64,000 nucleotides of DNA from Ridgeia piscesae (lineage: Eukaryota > Annelida > Polychaeta > Sabellida > Siboglinidae). Under the pieces are notes generated by a model. The model was not told where the DNA came from and did no database searches. It worked only from the letters and a program-made list of their open reading frames with translations. Shown here piece by piece: positions 25,501-64,000 of the stretch (position 1 is its first letter; each line of letters starts with the position of its first letter). The stretch spans positions 119,501-183,500 of the forward strand of contig JAODUO010000051.1 of assembly GCA_025642075.2 (NCBI GenBank), written 5' to 3'. Both the position numbers and the translations under genes were made by a program.

Positions 25501-28045
25501 TTTTTTTCAAATAATTTTTAAAAAAAAAAATTATTTTTGAAAAAAAAAAAGTTTTTTCCCCAAAAAAAAAAATTAATTTTTTGAAAAAAAAAGAAAAAAC
25601 CTTTTTAAAAAAATTTTCGTCTTTCTTGACGTTTCTAATCCACACCATTCTGGCACTACCTTTCTTGTGCGCACTACTTTCAGGATGCAGCGTCATGGCA
25701 TCCCGTGTCCAAGTGTAGTGATACTTCGCAAGCACGTCCTGGTGATGTCCTTCATTGGCTCTGACCAGTGTCCAGCTACACAACTGAAGGAGGCCCGACT
25801 GTCCACTGTGGATGCACAGCTCGCTTACGAACAGTGCATAGAGGTCAGTGACAGGTCAAGGTCACCCAGATTTATTGACCTTAGGTCAATGTGACATTTT
25901 ACTGAAACATGATTATTGCAGTAGAATGAATTGTAATTTACGTTTAGTTTCTGTTGTTAAATACGGATTAAAATCTGACTTTTTCTAAAGCAGAGCATCT
26001 TGTGCTGCCTTTGGCTCACCACAGGACTAATTCAGTGAACTTCTGCATTTTGCATATGAAATCTGCCAGGGATAGCCAACTCATGCCGGCAAGTGTAGAG
26101 GCAAAGTTTAGCAGCAACTGTCCAGATGAAGATGCAACAAGAGTGTCTATTGGTGCCAGTAGTGAACACTGTGGAGTGAATGCAGTGAATGCAGTGAACG
26201 TTTGATGTTATAGAACATGAAGAAGATGCAGCGAGAGTGTCTACTGGTTCACGCGGACCTGAGTGAATACAATATGCTGTGGCACAGTGAGTCGTCTACG
26301 CTCTACTTCATAGACGTCAGTCAGGCCGTTGATGTGATGCACCCACACGCCATGGAGTTCCTGCTGCGGGATTGTACCAATGTCGTCAAGGTGAGCGTCT
26401 GATACAGATGGGTAGAACACTTGTGTTGTGCCAGTGTGAAGGTTCAAACAACTCATATTGAAAGTGTGGATGGTTATGTATTTGTCCACAGTTGACTCAA
26501 CTCTCCTCTCACATCCCCGCAGTCTCCCTCCTTGTTGTTCTCCTCTTGTCCCTGTCATCAGGGGTGATGTTGGCCATGGTTACTGTCATCTTTTGTTCGT
26601 CTTTTCTTTCCTCTCCTCACTTTTCTCTAACTGCTTTCTTTATCACCAGCTCCTATCTTCTCATGTTTTTCTCCATTACCTCCCACTCTTTCCAGATCTC
26701 TCTTAATGCGGTCCTCCCATCACATTTTCATCCTCCTTTTTCCCTCCACTTTCTGGGCATCTCATCTCCCTCCATCTCTCACTCAAATGTACAGACAGTC
26801 TTATGGATTGCAGTGGCTTGGTGGGTAGAACATCAGATTCCCAATGGAGTGAATCCTGGTACTAGTCATGTTGTTGTGTTGAATCTTGGGCAAGTTTCTT
26901 TTTATGTTGGTCCAGTTCTTTCAGCTGTGTGACCCAGTACCTGGCTATAGACAGTGGTGGATGCTTGTATATGATTAGTATCTGCACATTCATTGCAGTG
27001 TCTTGTGGCTGATTTCCACCTAGAGAAGTCAAGATGATGTTTGGTTGAACAAGTCTTCCAGGGAGAAATCTGCAATGCTTGGGGCAGCTCTGAGGATTGA
27101 ATACTGTTAGATGTTGTATTAATTTATTTACCTTTTACATACACTGTCTTATCTGACAGAACATGTTGTCATGATTTTTTTTTTAAATCTATATTTGTAT
27201 AGTTTTAACAGACATAGAATTCACCGTTGATATCATTTGAGTATTATGACTGCATTGGTTTATGTCTTGAAAACATTGTGTCTGTCACATTTCTAGTTCT
27301 TCACAAGAGCTGGTGTTGTCGATGTTCCTCCCCCATGTGACCTGTTCAATGAGATCACTGGCCTCGGTTTGACGGGCGAAGGCCCCGACCTACTCATGCA
27401 GGTATATGCTGCCACGTAGATAATGAAGTCGTCATGCAAAACATTGTAGCGCACCTTAGATTTGTACAGTTTTACACTCAGTATTAAATACTGTATTAAA
27501 TAGCTTTGATTGATTGGGAAAGTATTAACTTTATATTATGTCAACTCAACATTTATTGTTTGATTGATTGGGAAAGTATTAACTTAATATTATGTCCACT
27601 CAACATTTATTGGTATGAGTATATTATATTTTGCTAATGGCAGACATTCAGACAGTGAAGGTATTTACAGCCGATGAATAAAGCTCTTCATTGTAAATTT
27701 TGTAAAATAAAACCATTGAAGCAGTGCTAAGGACTGTCGCATATGCAATGTTTAAATTTAACAACATTTTTTCCATCAATAAATTTAGTTCACTTAAGAG
27801 AAAGCAGTCGGCCATATTAATGTACTACATTGTTTTGTTCACAGATTGAGGAATATGAAAAGAACGAGGAACGGCTTCGCTCTGGTCAAGGTCAAGATTA
27901 CGCATTCGAGTTCTTCTTCGAGCGATCACAAGCGGAACACAAACACTCCAAGACGAAGTCGGATGACAGAGATAATGAGTCACCGACACAATGCAACACA
28001 CCAGCTGTAGAGCTTGATAAGGAAGACTCGTCTAGTGATAGTTAG
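17968..28045 (+). CDS. RIOK3: RIO kinase 3 (atypical protein kinase), 11 coding exons
   Basis: Coding exons: 17968-18209, 18592-18752, 19475-19579, 23234-23346, 23575-23718, 24421-24548, 25065-25274, 25684-25843, 26214-26390, 27297-27401, 27845-28045. They total 1746 nt (581 aa plus stop); all phases agree and all introns are GT-AG. RIO kinases are atypical Ser/Thr kinases/ATPases; the vertebrate orthologue is a cytoplasmic protein linked to pre-40S ribosome maturation and innate signalling. Visible signatures: STGKESVV (residues ~284-291), ATP-binding Lys in AIKVFK (~K319), catalytic loop HADLSEYN (D436, N441), metal-binding IDVSQ (D455). The N-terminal [11 protein letters not shown] and LLAQMLQ motifs are diagnostic for RIOK3 rather than RIOK1/2. 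The tail is acidic, ending SSSDS. Start is uncertain: an in-frame ATG also lies at 17944, and a non-coding 5' exon is possible. The protein is longer than the human one (~519 aa), mostly at the N-terminus and the C-terminal tail. Confidence 0.95.
20240..21157 (-). pseudogene. Reverse transcriptase open frame of the intronic non-LTR element
   Basis: A 305-codon open stretch covers most of the RT fingers and palm. Motifs: [12 protein letters not shown], the NYRPISL block, KAFDKVPH (first catalytic Asp), [10 protein letters not shown] and NVRLFADDC (catalytic FADD). The expected thumb and C-terminal part continue only in another frame for ~14 codons before homology ends, so the frame is truncated by a frameshift. 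The catalytic residues themselves are intact. Confidence 0.88.
21225..22148 (-). pseudogene. Endonuclease open frame of the intronic non-LTR element
   Basis: A 307-codon frame has exonuclease/endonuclease/phosphatase-fold motifs: [28 protein letters not shown] (catalytic Asp/Asn pair) and ADHNTVIID (catalytic His-like ADH). Downstream it has a basic region with [20 protein letters not shown], typical of the spacer before the RT in Jockey/CR1-group elements. The N-terminal part of the endonuclease fold is deleted. Confidence 0.85.
23234..23718 (+). CDS. RIOK3: RIOK3 exons 4-5, conserved pre-kinase region
   Basis: Exon 4 (23234-23346) encodes the conserved [19 protein letters not shown] stretch, matching the GKGK-x-ITTKHDEVVCGRKN segment of known RIOK3 proteins. 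Exon 5 (23575-23718) gives [19 protein letters not shown] and then [12 protein letters not shown], the basic linker before the kinase fold. The join between them is phase 0. The exon 5 donor is GCA|GTAAGT. Confidence 0.92.
24421..27401 (+). CDS. RIOK3: RIOK3 kinase-domain exons 6-10
   Basis: Five exons cover the RIO fold. Exon 6 has the nucleotide-binding [11 protein letters not shown]. Exon 7 has [15 protein letters not shown] and [17 protein letters not shown]. Exon 8 has [21 protein letters not shown]. Exon 9 has the catalytic [12 protein letters not shown] and IDVSQ. Exon 10 has [20 protein letters not shown]. All catalytic residues expected of an active RIO kinase are present, so there is no sign of a pseudokinase. 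Intron 7 contains a suspect homopolymer tract (25495-25615). Confidence 0.95.
24664..24790. repeat. Tandem ATCAGTGATACAC repeat in RIOK3 intron 6
   Basis: About eight irregular copies of a 13-17-bp unit (CAGTGATACAC with ATCACA/CTGGT spacers) lie between exons 6 and 7. Confidence 0.85.
26806..26990 (+). mobile_element. tRNA-derived SINE in RIOK3 intron 9
   Basis: The head TGGCTTGGTGGGTAGAACAT and later GTGAATCCTGGTACTAG look like degenerate A and B boxes of a tRNA-type promoter. A tail follows with TTGGGCAAGTTTC, TTTCAGCTGTGTGACCCAG and TACCTGGC. The same tail motifs occur in the SINE at 31620-31765, showing that both belong to one family. Confidence 0.65.
27508..27605. repeat. 54-bp direct repeat, two copies
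   Basis: GATTGATTGGGAAAGTATTA begins at 27508 and again at 27562, followed in both by ACTTWATATTATGTCMACTC and AACATTTATTG. Located in RIOK3 intron 10. Confidence 0.85.
27845..28045 (+). CDS. RIOK3: RIOK3 terminal exon
   Basis: The exon starts after the acceptor TTCACAG and encodes [19 protein letters not shown]..., then a Lys/Asp/Ser-rich tail ending [11 protein letters not shown] and TAG at 28043-28045. This acidic tail is longer than in vertebrate RIOK3. A canonical AATAAA follows at 28147-28152, about 100 bp past the stop, so the 3' UTR is probably short. Confidence 0.93.
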   Translation: MEEYEKNEERLRSGQGQDYAFEFFFERSQAEHKHSKTKSDDRDNESPTQCNTPAVELDKEDSSSDS

Positions 28046-28146
28046 AAACTTAAGATTCTTAACATGTGTGCGTTTTTGTGGTTGTAGGATAATGACCCAC
28101 AATAGAGTGACTAGACTTATTTATAATGATGAACAATTGGGACTGT

Positions 28147-28152
28147 AATAAA
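28147..28152 (+). terminator. Candidate RIOK3 polyadenylation signal
   Basis: This is a canonical AATAAA hexamer about 100 bp downstream of the RIOK3 stop codon. Cleavage would be expected 10-30 bp further on. The position is plausible but cannot be confirmed without transcript data. Confidence 0.55.
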
Positions 28153-28159
28153 ACATGAA

Positions 28160-29240
28160 AATGTATAAATCATGTATATTTGAGTATGTACTTTGTTCAG
28201 CTTTAGGGGGAAACAAACCATACAGACACCACATACAACGCAAATTTTGTTGTCAGGAATATTGTAATGTAAATATAAACCATTCCAATAGTAAAAACAA
28301 ATTTGGTAGTATCAATGGAAAGGCCAATATATTGCAGACATTGACTTGTATCTGTCTTCTAGGGATGAAATTGCTAAAATAATTGGATTATATATGCAAG
28401 GTCCCAATCATTTATAGTGAATGGTTAGAACATATTACACATCAATAAACTGCAACAGGCTTATATGAAAAAAGCTATACGTTTAGTCACGGCTGAAATA
28501 TACGTAGAGGAGAATTTGTCCATATTTTTTTATTTACTGCGAATATAATTTTGTTCCCCAAATGGACCCTTCACCCACCAACCTTTATTACTGGACTCTA
28601 TTTACAAACCATCTCAAAGCGACATGGTCCGTTCATAGCTTTTTATTGCAAAATCATGTTATACGGTATAAATTCTACCTATTATAGCGCGGACAGTCAA
28701 AATATGTTTTCATGTACCATTTAGGGGTTGAAAATAGACGCAGTAAGGGCGCTTAACTCTGTGTACACATCGACCACGAGGCGTTTTCGAAACCGTTGTA
28801 GGCGTGGCTAAAAGCCCAGAAGGAAACGCATGCTCACGCAATGCTGTATCACGTGAACACAAGTTGACGCCACTAACACCACACCCAGCCAGGTGCACGG
28901 CTCCCAGTTGGTAAAGGTTAAATGGTGGGTGTCACAGCGATTTGAGTGACAGCGTCAGGATTCTTATAAACATTCGATGTTTAACATTACTAAGTCAGTT
29001 CTATTTCAATAAAACATTTATTGGCGGTCAGGATGCAACAATAGTTATAACTTATACTGATTAACATGATTTTGCAATAAAACTAAAAAGCCACAAACTG
29101 ATCATGTCGCTTTAATTAGCCTAGCAATGTTTTACTTTCCACTGGGCCTAGGATGAAAAGAAGCACTTGTAACAGGAAGTAAATGTTATGGTGAAACAGA
29201 CTGCTCTACCACAAATACAACTATGACATTGTTCAGATTA
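28160..29240. other. Space between the convergent 3' ends
   Basis: No gene is seen between the presumed RIOK3 and ZMYND8 polyadenylation signals. The GC content rises briefly near 28.75-28.92 kb, but no frame looks conserved. Confidence 0.5.
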
Positions 29241-29245
29241 AATTG

Positions 29246-29264
29246 TTTATTCATTTGTTTATTT
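29246..29264 (-). terminator. Candidate ZMYND8 polyadenylation region
   Basis: On the - strand this stretch reads as two closely spaced AATAAA-like hexamers (AAAATAAAC and GAATAAAC), about 1.9 kb past the ZMYND8 stop. Another TTTATT (a - strand AATAAA) lies near 29830. The choice between them is undetermined. Either would leave about 1.1-1.7 kb to the RIOK3 poly(A) signal coming from the other side. Confidence 0.3.
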
Positions 29265-30739
29265 TACATGATTCTTACAGCTATAGCCTTTGGAGGCACA
29301 TGCACCATCACCGATCTGCAGATCGCAACAAGCATTCCCAGCTTAGTCATAGCAGCGACGTAAATACATTATTCTAAAAGTCAAGCTTACCATTATGCAT
29401 AAAATTACGAATACAAGAATAAAACTGGTCTATGCGGAGCATCTAAATGTTGTCCTTTTTATAGCCCAGTCACAGTTCTGTTGTCAGTGGAGGTGGCCGG
29501 GCTTCTATAGCTCAACTGTTGCACACAACTGTGCTTCCAAAACATGCATAGTTTCAAGTATTCCATCACGGGGCAAATTCAGACCATATATCACAACCCA
29601 ATCTCAGGCAACGTCTAGTTACCGGTCCCAGTGAAATTGTCTCTGTAAATGGTGACTATAATTTATATTACATGCTGCATCATGCCTGTGTCTCAGGCTA
29701 CATTCCTCAACACTGATTGAACTGACTGATTAGAGATGACAGCAGAAAACTACAAGACAGGTAAGACAATTTGTGGCCTAGTGCTATTCAGTGCCAAGCA
29801 CATGCACAAGACAGTATACACAAATATTGCTTTATTTTCCACAATAACACAAAAGTTATTGTCAGGTGACTGTTACTAGACGACTGTTCATCTGTTTTTT
29901 ATTGTTGAGTTGTAAAGACAAACCTACTGCTAGATCTGAACCTGAATGAAAAAGAATGGTTAAATCCATATTTCAATTTCAAACCTACACACAAGGTACC
30001 TTGGTCCCTAATACTATTTTCACAGCCCATAAAACCGGTGAAGTGATCACAATCACAGACAACAGAGACTATAATAACTTGCAGAAACAGACAATAGGTA
30101 AGTAATTACATTATCATAACATCTAATTCTGATTAACTTTTTGTTTGCTACATATGCCAAATTTTTACATAAAAAACTATTACTTTTAGTAAAATTTTCT
30201 ATGTTTCAACCAGTGAAACTCTACCAGGACACTCACCAAATTTCATGATGTCATTAAAACAGTTGTGATAACACAATTACATGCACTCACACTAAAACGT
30301 ACTGTCACATGACCTCCCATCATCCAATCATTGGTGGAATTATTGACATGTGACACCCTTTGGTCAGCATGCACTCACAAAATGCCTTGTCTGGGACCAA
30401 AAATTTGATTAGTCATCCCAACAAGGGTCAAATATGAAAGTGTTAGACATTATATTATGATGTTTACTGAAACATTATACAAGGTATTAGTAACTATAAA
30501 TCTTAGTCACGCCATATGACATGAACACAAACATGATCTTCCTGTATTCTATTTCTAGACACAATTGCTATAATTATAATACACATTTATCTGATTAATA
30601 TCACTGATGCAATGCAGTAATGATCTAGACTGTACTGCCACCGTGAGTGGCCACTCAAAACTGTTTCTTCTTTCTTTTTGTGTGATTAAATCACATTGTA
30701 GTTTACAAATGAACTCTGGGTACTCAATACATCCATCTT

Positions 30740-31181
30740 CTTCAGCCCTGGGAGGGCAACGTAAGACACAGGACCATCTTCCTGGAATGGTCTATGGGCC
30801 AACTTCAGTAGACCTGGGATGATCTATAGACCATCATCAGAACAGTGGTGGTCTACAGACTATCTTCAGTAGCCCTGGCATAGTCTACGGGCCGTCTTCA
30901 GTAGCCCAGGGATGGTCCATGGACCTTCTTCAGTAGCCTTGTGATAGTCTGTGGACCGTCTTCATAAGCCCTGTGATGGTCTACGGACCATCTTCAATAG
31001 CACTGAGATAGTCTACAGACCATCTTCAGTAGCATTGGGATAGTATATGGACCATCACCAGTAGCCCTGGGATGGTCTATGGACCATCATCAGTAGCCCT
31101 GGGATAGTCTATGGACCATCTTCATTAGCCTGAGATGGTTCATGGACCGTCTTCAGTAGCCCTGGTATGGTCTGTGGTCCA

Positions 31182-31190
<9 letters not shown>
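30740..31190. repeat. 32-bp minisatellite covering the ZMYND8 stop codon and 3' UTR
   Basis: About 14 copies of a 32-bp unit (AGTAGCCCTGGGATGGTCTA then TGGACCATCTTC, with variants). On the - strand the unit contains CAGGGCTACTGA, and its first copy is the end of the ZMYND8 coding sequence (Gln-Gly-Tyr-stop). The rest of the array is 3' UTR. Confidence 0.88.
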
Positions 31191-60075
<28,885 letters not shown>

Positions 60076-60820
60076 GTTGGTTCCCAGTGCTGAGCTGAGG
60101 AAATAAATGTCATGTTAATAAAGCAAATGTAGAAAGTTCAGCTGCAACTGAAGTCTACAGAGTTCAGTGGAGACCATTACTCCAAATGATGCTATTAAAT
60201 CTGTTTGTTATGTGTACTATTGTATTGACTGGACTGTCACCCTAGTCATTGAATATTCGGAAATGTTCCGACACCTACACCAGCAGACCACCATTGTGTT
60301 CAAACTGACACAATATGTAGCATTACGGTTTCACATTACACCCCCACTCTTGTATTTTAATACTTAGAAGGTGAGACAGTTAATGTCAGATGCATTTGAT
60401 GAAAATGTGTGATCAGCGATCAGTGGGTTCAGGTCCTTCTTGTTCATATATGTCGGATCGGCAAACTGGGCTTCTTTAAACATGCCCATTTGGCTGACTA
60501 ACCACAAATAATATAGCAACAAGAAAATATTTAAATGTTTGGCCAATAGGCAAGTCACAACTCATTGATCCACGGATCATGCAGTGTCATCAGCTGGCAT
60601 TCAGATACTGCGTAGTTCCAGCTAGTGTGCCCAAACATAAGTTTTAATGTTCAGTGTTATTTTTGAGAAACAGTCATCAACCTATAAAGTGGGTTAAGGT
60701 TAATTACAGAAGCTTACTGTGGAGTCAGTGAGTACAGGTAATCTGTTATGGTATACGGTCCAAAATACATTCGTCCTCCTGACAAATTGTCCCATAAACA
60801 TATGGTTATGCTTCAATTAA

Positions 60821-61443
60821 CTGGGTCCCGGATGTTTCGGTACGACATTAGGCCCATTCAGATGATTGGTTCCTGAAGGACAGGATGATTCTGCCCACAC
60901 TGATGGATGGTTCGGCCCACTTCACAAAAATACAGGGGTGCCATGTCAGATGTTTTCAGCCCACGGGAGATCAGAAATCTCAGGACGGATGATTCAAACC
61001 ACTCTTTGTGGAGTCAGTACATTTACACATGCAAGCCAATATCATACCTATTTAGATTTCCAACCGAAATAGGACAGATGAATGCGTATCATTTCATGAA
61101 TAAATATTATTTTCTTATTGCTAGCAATTCCTTTTGTGTTTCCAAGGAAAATATCCACATCAAAATAGTTTCACGTAACTATGAAAGTTCTATGTATTTT
61201 ACAACATATTTACTGATTTCACAAAGAATAAGCATGTCAAATTTACTAAATCAATACACGTATGCAATTAGTTAAACATAATTTATAAAAGATTTACCAA
61301 ATATGCATGTAGAATCGTAAAAAAGATGCACTCCGGTTACAGAAACAGTTGATTTGGTCCATACGAGCAGGTCATTTTTCAGGCCTTACAGTTATAGACA
61401 TGGATTGTTCGCCCCAGTCTGGGTCGAAACATCAGGCTCCCAA
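60821..61443. mobile_element. TTAA-flanked MITE, 623 bp
   Basis: TTAA at 60817-60820 and 61444-61447 bracket inverted termini CTGGGTCCCGGATGTTTCG and CGAAACATCAGGCTCCCAA (15 of 19 pair). GGATGATTC and GGATGGTTCGGCCC motifs repeat inside. It lies in the presumed first intron or 5' region of ZMYND8. Confidence 0.65.
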
Positions 61444-61979
61444 TTAACCCAGTCCCAGTGTCGGAAGCCAGTGAGTAAAGTAAGATTGCCTGAGTTATAT
61501 ACCCATTTGTTTAGACTTCAAAATTAGTGGATTTGGGTTTTCCTGCCGCCCCTCGGCCGCCGCGCCGCTGCATTGATCATTGCAGCCTACGCGAATCATA
61601 GAATCAGGGTGAGATCAGATTTCACTTCGTCTTCACTTCAGACAGTTCAAGCCGAAGCGTTGTTGTTAATTTACTGAAACATGACGCCACACCATGCAAC
61701 AGTTATTTAACTTTGCTAACCTGTCCTTTTGTTTGTGAGCAAGTAACCCGCCAAAGTCACCCGGCGCGAATCGCTGCGAAAACGAGCCGAGCTAGGTTAG
61801 CGTCCATCATCGCCGCTGTTTTCGTTTCGGGTTTGATCACTTGCGCATTGACAAGCCTCCACCCTTCGTCGCCCAAACAATTAATGTTGCGTGCGTTTGC
61901 CCCTTGTGGAGTTACTAATCGGCGGACGTCATCATAAGTAAATAGGAATTAACTAAAAATTGCGATCACCAAGTCTTAC

Positions 61980-62110
61980 CCAAATTTCAGCAAGCTACCA
62001 TGTTCTATGTGAGGAACTCGCTGATTGGTTAACGTGGTTAGGGCGCTAAGAGAGTGGCGCCCTCTATCCAGAAACCCGTCTATTTTATTTTGTTGAGTTG
62101 TGTGCGAGAG
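61980..62110 (-). promoter_or_regulatory. Possible ZMYND8 5' UTR exon and promoter area
   Basis: A strong - strand donor, AATTTGG|GTAAGACTT, ends at 61980, upstream of the first coding exon, whose acceptor shows that an upstream exon must exist. The flanking sequence from about 61.54 to 61.90 kb is the most CpG-rich in the window (runs such as GCCGCCGCGCCGC), as expected near a housekeeping start site. No TATA box stands out. The exon's 5' limit and the start site are guesses. Confidence 0.3.
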
Positions 62111-62829
62111 AGCAACCGCATTGACCAAAATTTCATCCTGTTGGCGTGTACATATACAATTCAAACCCAACTCGTTTAAAATGGATACACGGACATGACA
62201 ACTATAATACGTTCACCTTAATAACATTGTATGGGGTAAACTTACATAAAAGTCAACGACTTCCTGTTTGCCCCTTCAAACATTGTGTATACACAATAAA
62301 AAATAATATACGTATGTATGTTGTATAATATGTATTCAATGTTTTGAATAAAGTAACTACGTACATATACAACCAAGTTTACTGACCAAAGTAGCTGGCA
62401 GTTCAGCAAAGACGTTCAAGCATATGATAAGAGGAGTCAAAGTAAGAAACTAGGAGAAAACGACATATAATACCTACATAATAATACAGGTGGGCCACCA
62501 TATTCCTCACGGTATATCTACCGATAAAGGGCTTAGGCCATGACAAAACCCTATCGACAAAGACCATGACAGATACCAACATGTAGTCACTTACTCTGAT
62601 GGAACAATAATTTAACAGTCAATCGCACGGTTCGTATATATGTCTACCTTAGCATAAATGAAGATCGCTGGCATTGGCGTCCAGGAAATGTGCTAACAGA
62701 ATCGCAGGAGTTCTAATGAAGAGAGTTAGCTGATAACAGAAGAAACGAGGAACTGCGTGTGGATGTTGGAATGAAGGAATGTTTTAAGAAGAAACTGGTG
62801 AGATGTAAGTAAAAAAGGGCCGATCACGT

Positions 62830-63085
62830 GGAAACAAAGGGCGATTAAACACAGGCAAAGAAAGCAGATGCCCAACAAATGGAAGGAAAAAAGGAAGCGT
62901 GGAACCCAGATTGCGATGGGACGGCTGCATGAAGAGAGACCTGGAAAGAGTAGGAGAAATATGGAGAAAGAGAGCAAAATATACCAGAACGTTGTGAGAG
63001 AAAACTGTGGAACGAGAAGAGAAAGAAAACTGAAACGGAGACCATGGCCAACCTCATGCACCCCTGACTGCAGCCAGCCATAGCT
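62830..63085 (+). mobile_element. Degenerate C-terminal tail of an RTE/CR1-like reverse transcriptase
   Basis: In one frame: [19 protein letters not shown] then EIWRKRA, resembling the RPRLRW-x-D-x-V-K-x-D-L tail common after the RT of endonuclease-reverse transcriptase elements. The frame changes soon after. Small and uncertain. Confidence 0.35.
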
Positions 63086-63509
63086 ATTAGCCACACGCAC
63101 ATTGAGAATGATGACGTTTTCGTTTGGCTGCACCCAGCTGGGTGCTTATTGCCTACGACAGGTGTGGAGGATTCCTAGCCCCATTTTGGTAACTGAATCA
63201 TATTTCAATGATGAGTAATTTCTTTGCCAAAAACTGGGAAGGGAAGTCTTACACATGCAGGAGCATCAAAAAAATAAATATAATAACAATATGCAGCGCA
63301 GAACAACCAATTACGCAACATTATCTACATGTCACACACATTAGAACAGGAAACATCTTTATCGTCACAGGTGTTAATTTACGTAGGTGGAATCCTAACT
63401 AAAGATATCTTAGCTAAGACACCAATACATACATAACATATAATAATAAATAATATAAGTAGACAAGAACATATTTTTTTATAATAAACAATAAAACATT
63501 TTAAACTAG

Positions 63510-63804
63510 TACAGTATAGTTACGTATAGTTACGTATAGTTACGTATAGTTACGTATAGGTACGTATAATTACGTATAGTTACGTATAGTTACGTATAGT
63601 TACGTATAGGTACGTATAGTTACGTATAGTTACGTATAGTTACGTATAGTTACGTATAGTTACGTATAGTATATAGTATAGTATATAGTATAGTATAGTA
63701 TAGTATAGTATAGTATAGTATAGTATAGTATAGTATAGTATAGTATAGTATAGTATAGTATAGTATAGTATAGTATAGTATAGTATAGTATAGTATAGTA
63801 TAGT
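63510..63804. repeat. TAGTTACGTA decamer array passing into a TAGTA pentamer array
   Basis: About 16 copies of TAGTTACGTA (some TAGGTACGTA) end near 63670. About 27 copies of TAGTA/TATAG then run to 63804. The pentamer looks like an internal collapse of the decamer. Confidence 0.92.
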
Positions 63805-64000
63805 GAAATAATAATAAAATAACCAATACTACGGTGTGGAAGTGAGTGGCATTGAGAGCTATAGATACTAAAATGTAAAGTTGAACTATTCTGTTAACGC
63901 GTGAAAGACCATACGTTAGTGTTGCTGTGATCGAGCCGCTGTATGTGTCACTTGCAACACGTTTTACCCGTTTGGCTTGGCCATTCCCTCCAACGTTATC

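Noticed and set aside
62726..63133. 135-codon - strand hydrophobic frame
   Set aside because: It is antisense to a degenerate retroelement tail and low-complexity (Phe/Leu/Ser-rich) from a purine-rich opposite strand.

Overview
This is animal (metazoan) nuclear DNA. It is AT-rich, intron-dense, and full of microsatellites, short inverted-repeat elements, SINEs and broken retroelements, with no bacterial-style gene packing. The protein sequences and repeat style fit a marine invertebrate, possibly a mollusc or other lophotrochozoan. That placement is an inference from style only; I could not run a comparison.

Two protein-coding genes can be reconstructed exon by exon with every splice phase consistent. 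RIOK3, an atypical RIO-family protein kinase, runs on the + strand at about 17.97-28.05 kb (11 coding exons, 581 codons plus stop). A ZMYND8-type chromatin reader (PHD finger, bromodomain, zinc ribbon, PWWP, acidic linkers, coiled coil, MYND) runs on the - strand at about 60.08-31.18 kb (24 coding exons if both copies of a duplicated N-terminal exon are counted; 1351 codons with one copy). The two genes converge tail to tail, with about 3.1 kb between their stop codons.

Region by region: 0-4 kb has a decayed non-LTR reverse transcriptase fragment and little else. 4.0-5.0 kb is a 965-bp element with 26-bp terminal inverted repeats. 5.1-11.9 kb is a multi-exon pseudogene for a DDE integrase-like protein joined through a Pro/Ser/Thr/Leu repeat linker to the start of a Ulp1/SENP-type cysteine protease domain. 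It carries a premature stop and frameshifts, and a hAT-like insertion with a second, smaller hAT element inside it. 12-17.9 kb is intergenic and repeat-rich, with a 381-bp tandem duplication and a 275-bp CA tract. RIOK3 intron 3 holds a broken non-LTR retrotransposon with a PHD-type finger, endonuclease and reverse transcriptase. The ZMYND8 introns hold several elements: a TIR element encoding an unrecognised cysteine-rich protein, a TTAA-flanked piggyBac-like MITE, tandem foldback units, a hAT-like element with a perfect 30-bp-arm palindrome, a long foldback and CA microsatellites. 61.5-64 kb contains the presumed ZMYND8 promoter and 5' UTR exon, a degenerate retroelement tail and a 10-bp/5-bp tandem repeat array.

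The observations most worth following up are: (1) the duplicated, phase-identical alternative N-terminal exons of ZMYND8; (2) the spliced integrase-linker-Ulp1 pseudogene; (3) the TIR element carrying an unrecognised multi-exon gene; and (4) the minisatellite that includes the ZMYND8 stop codon.
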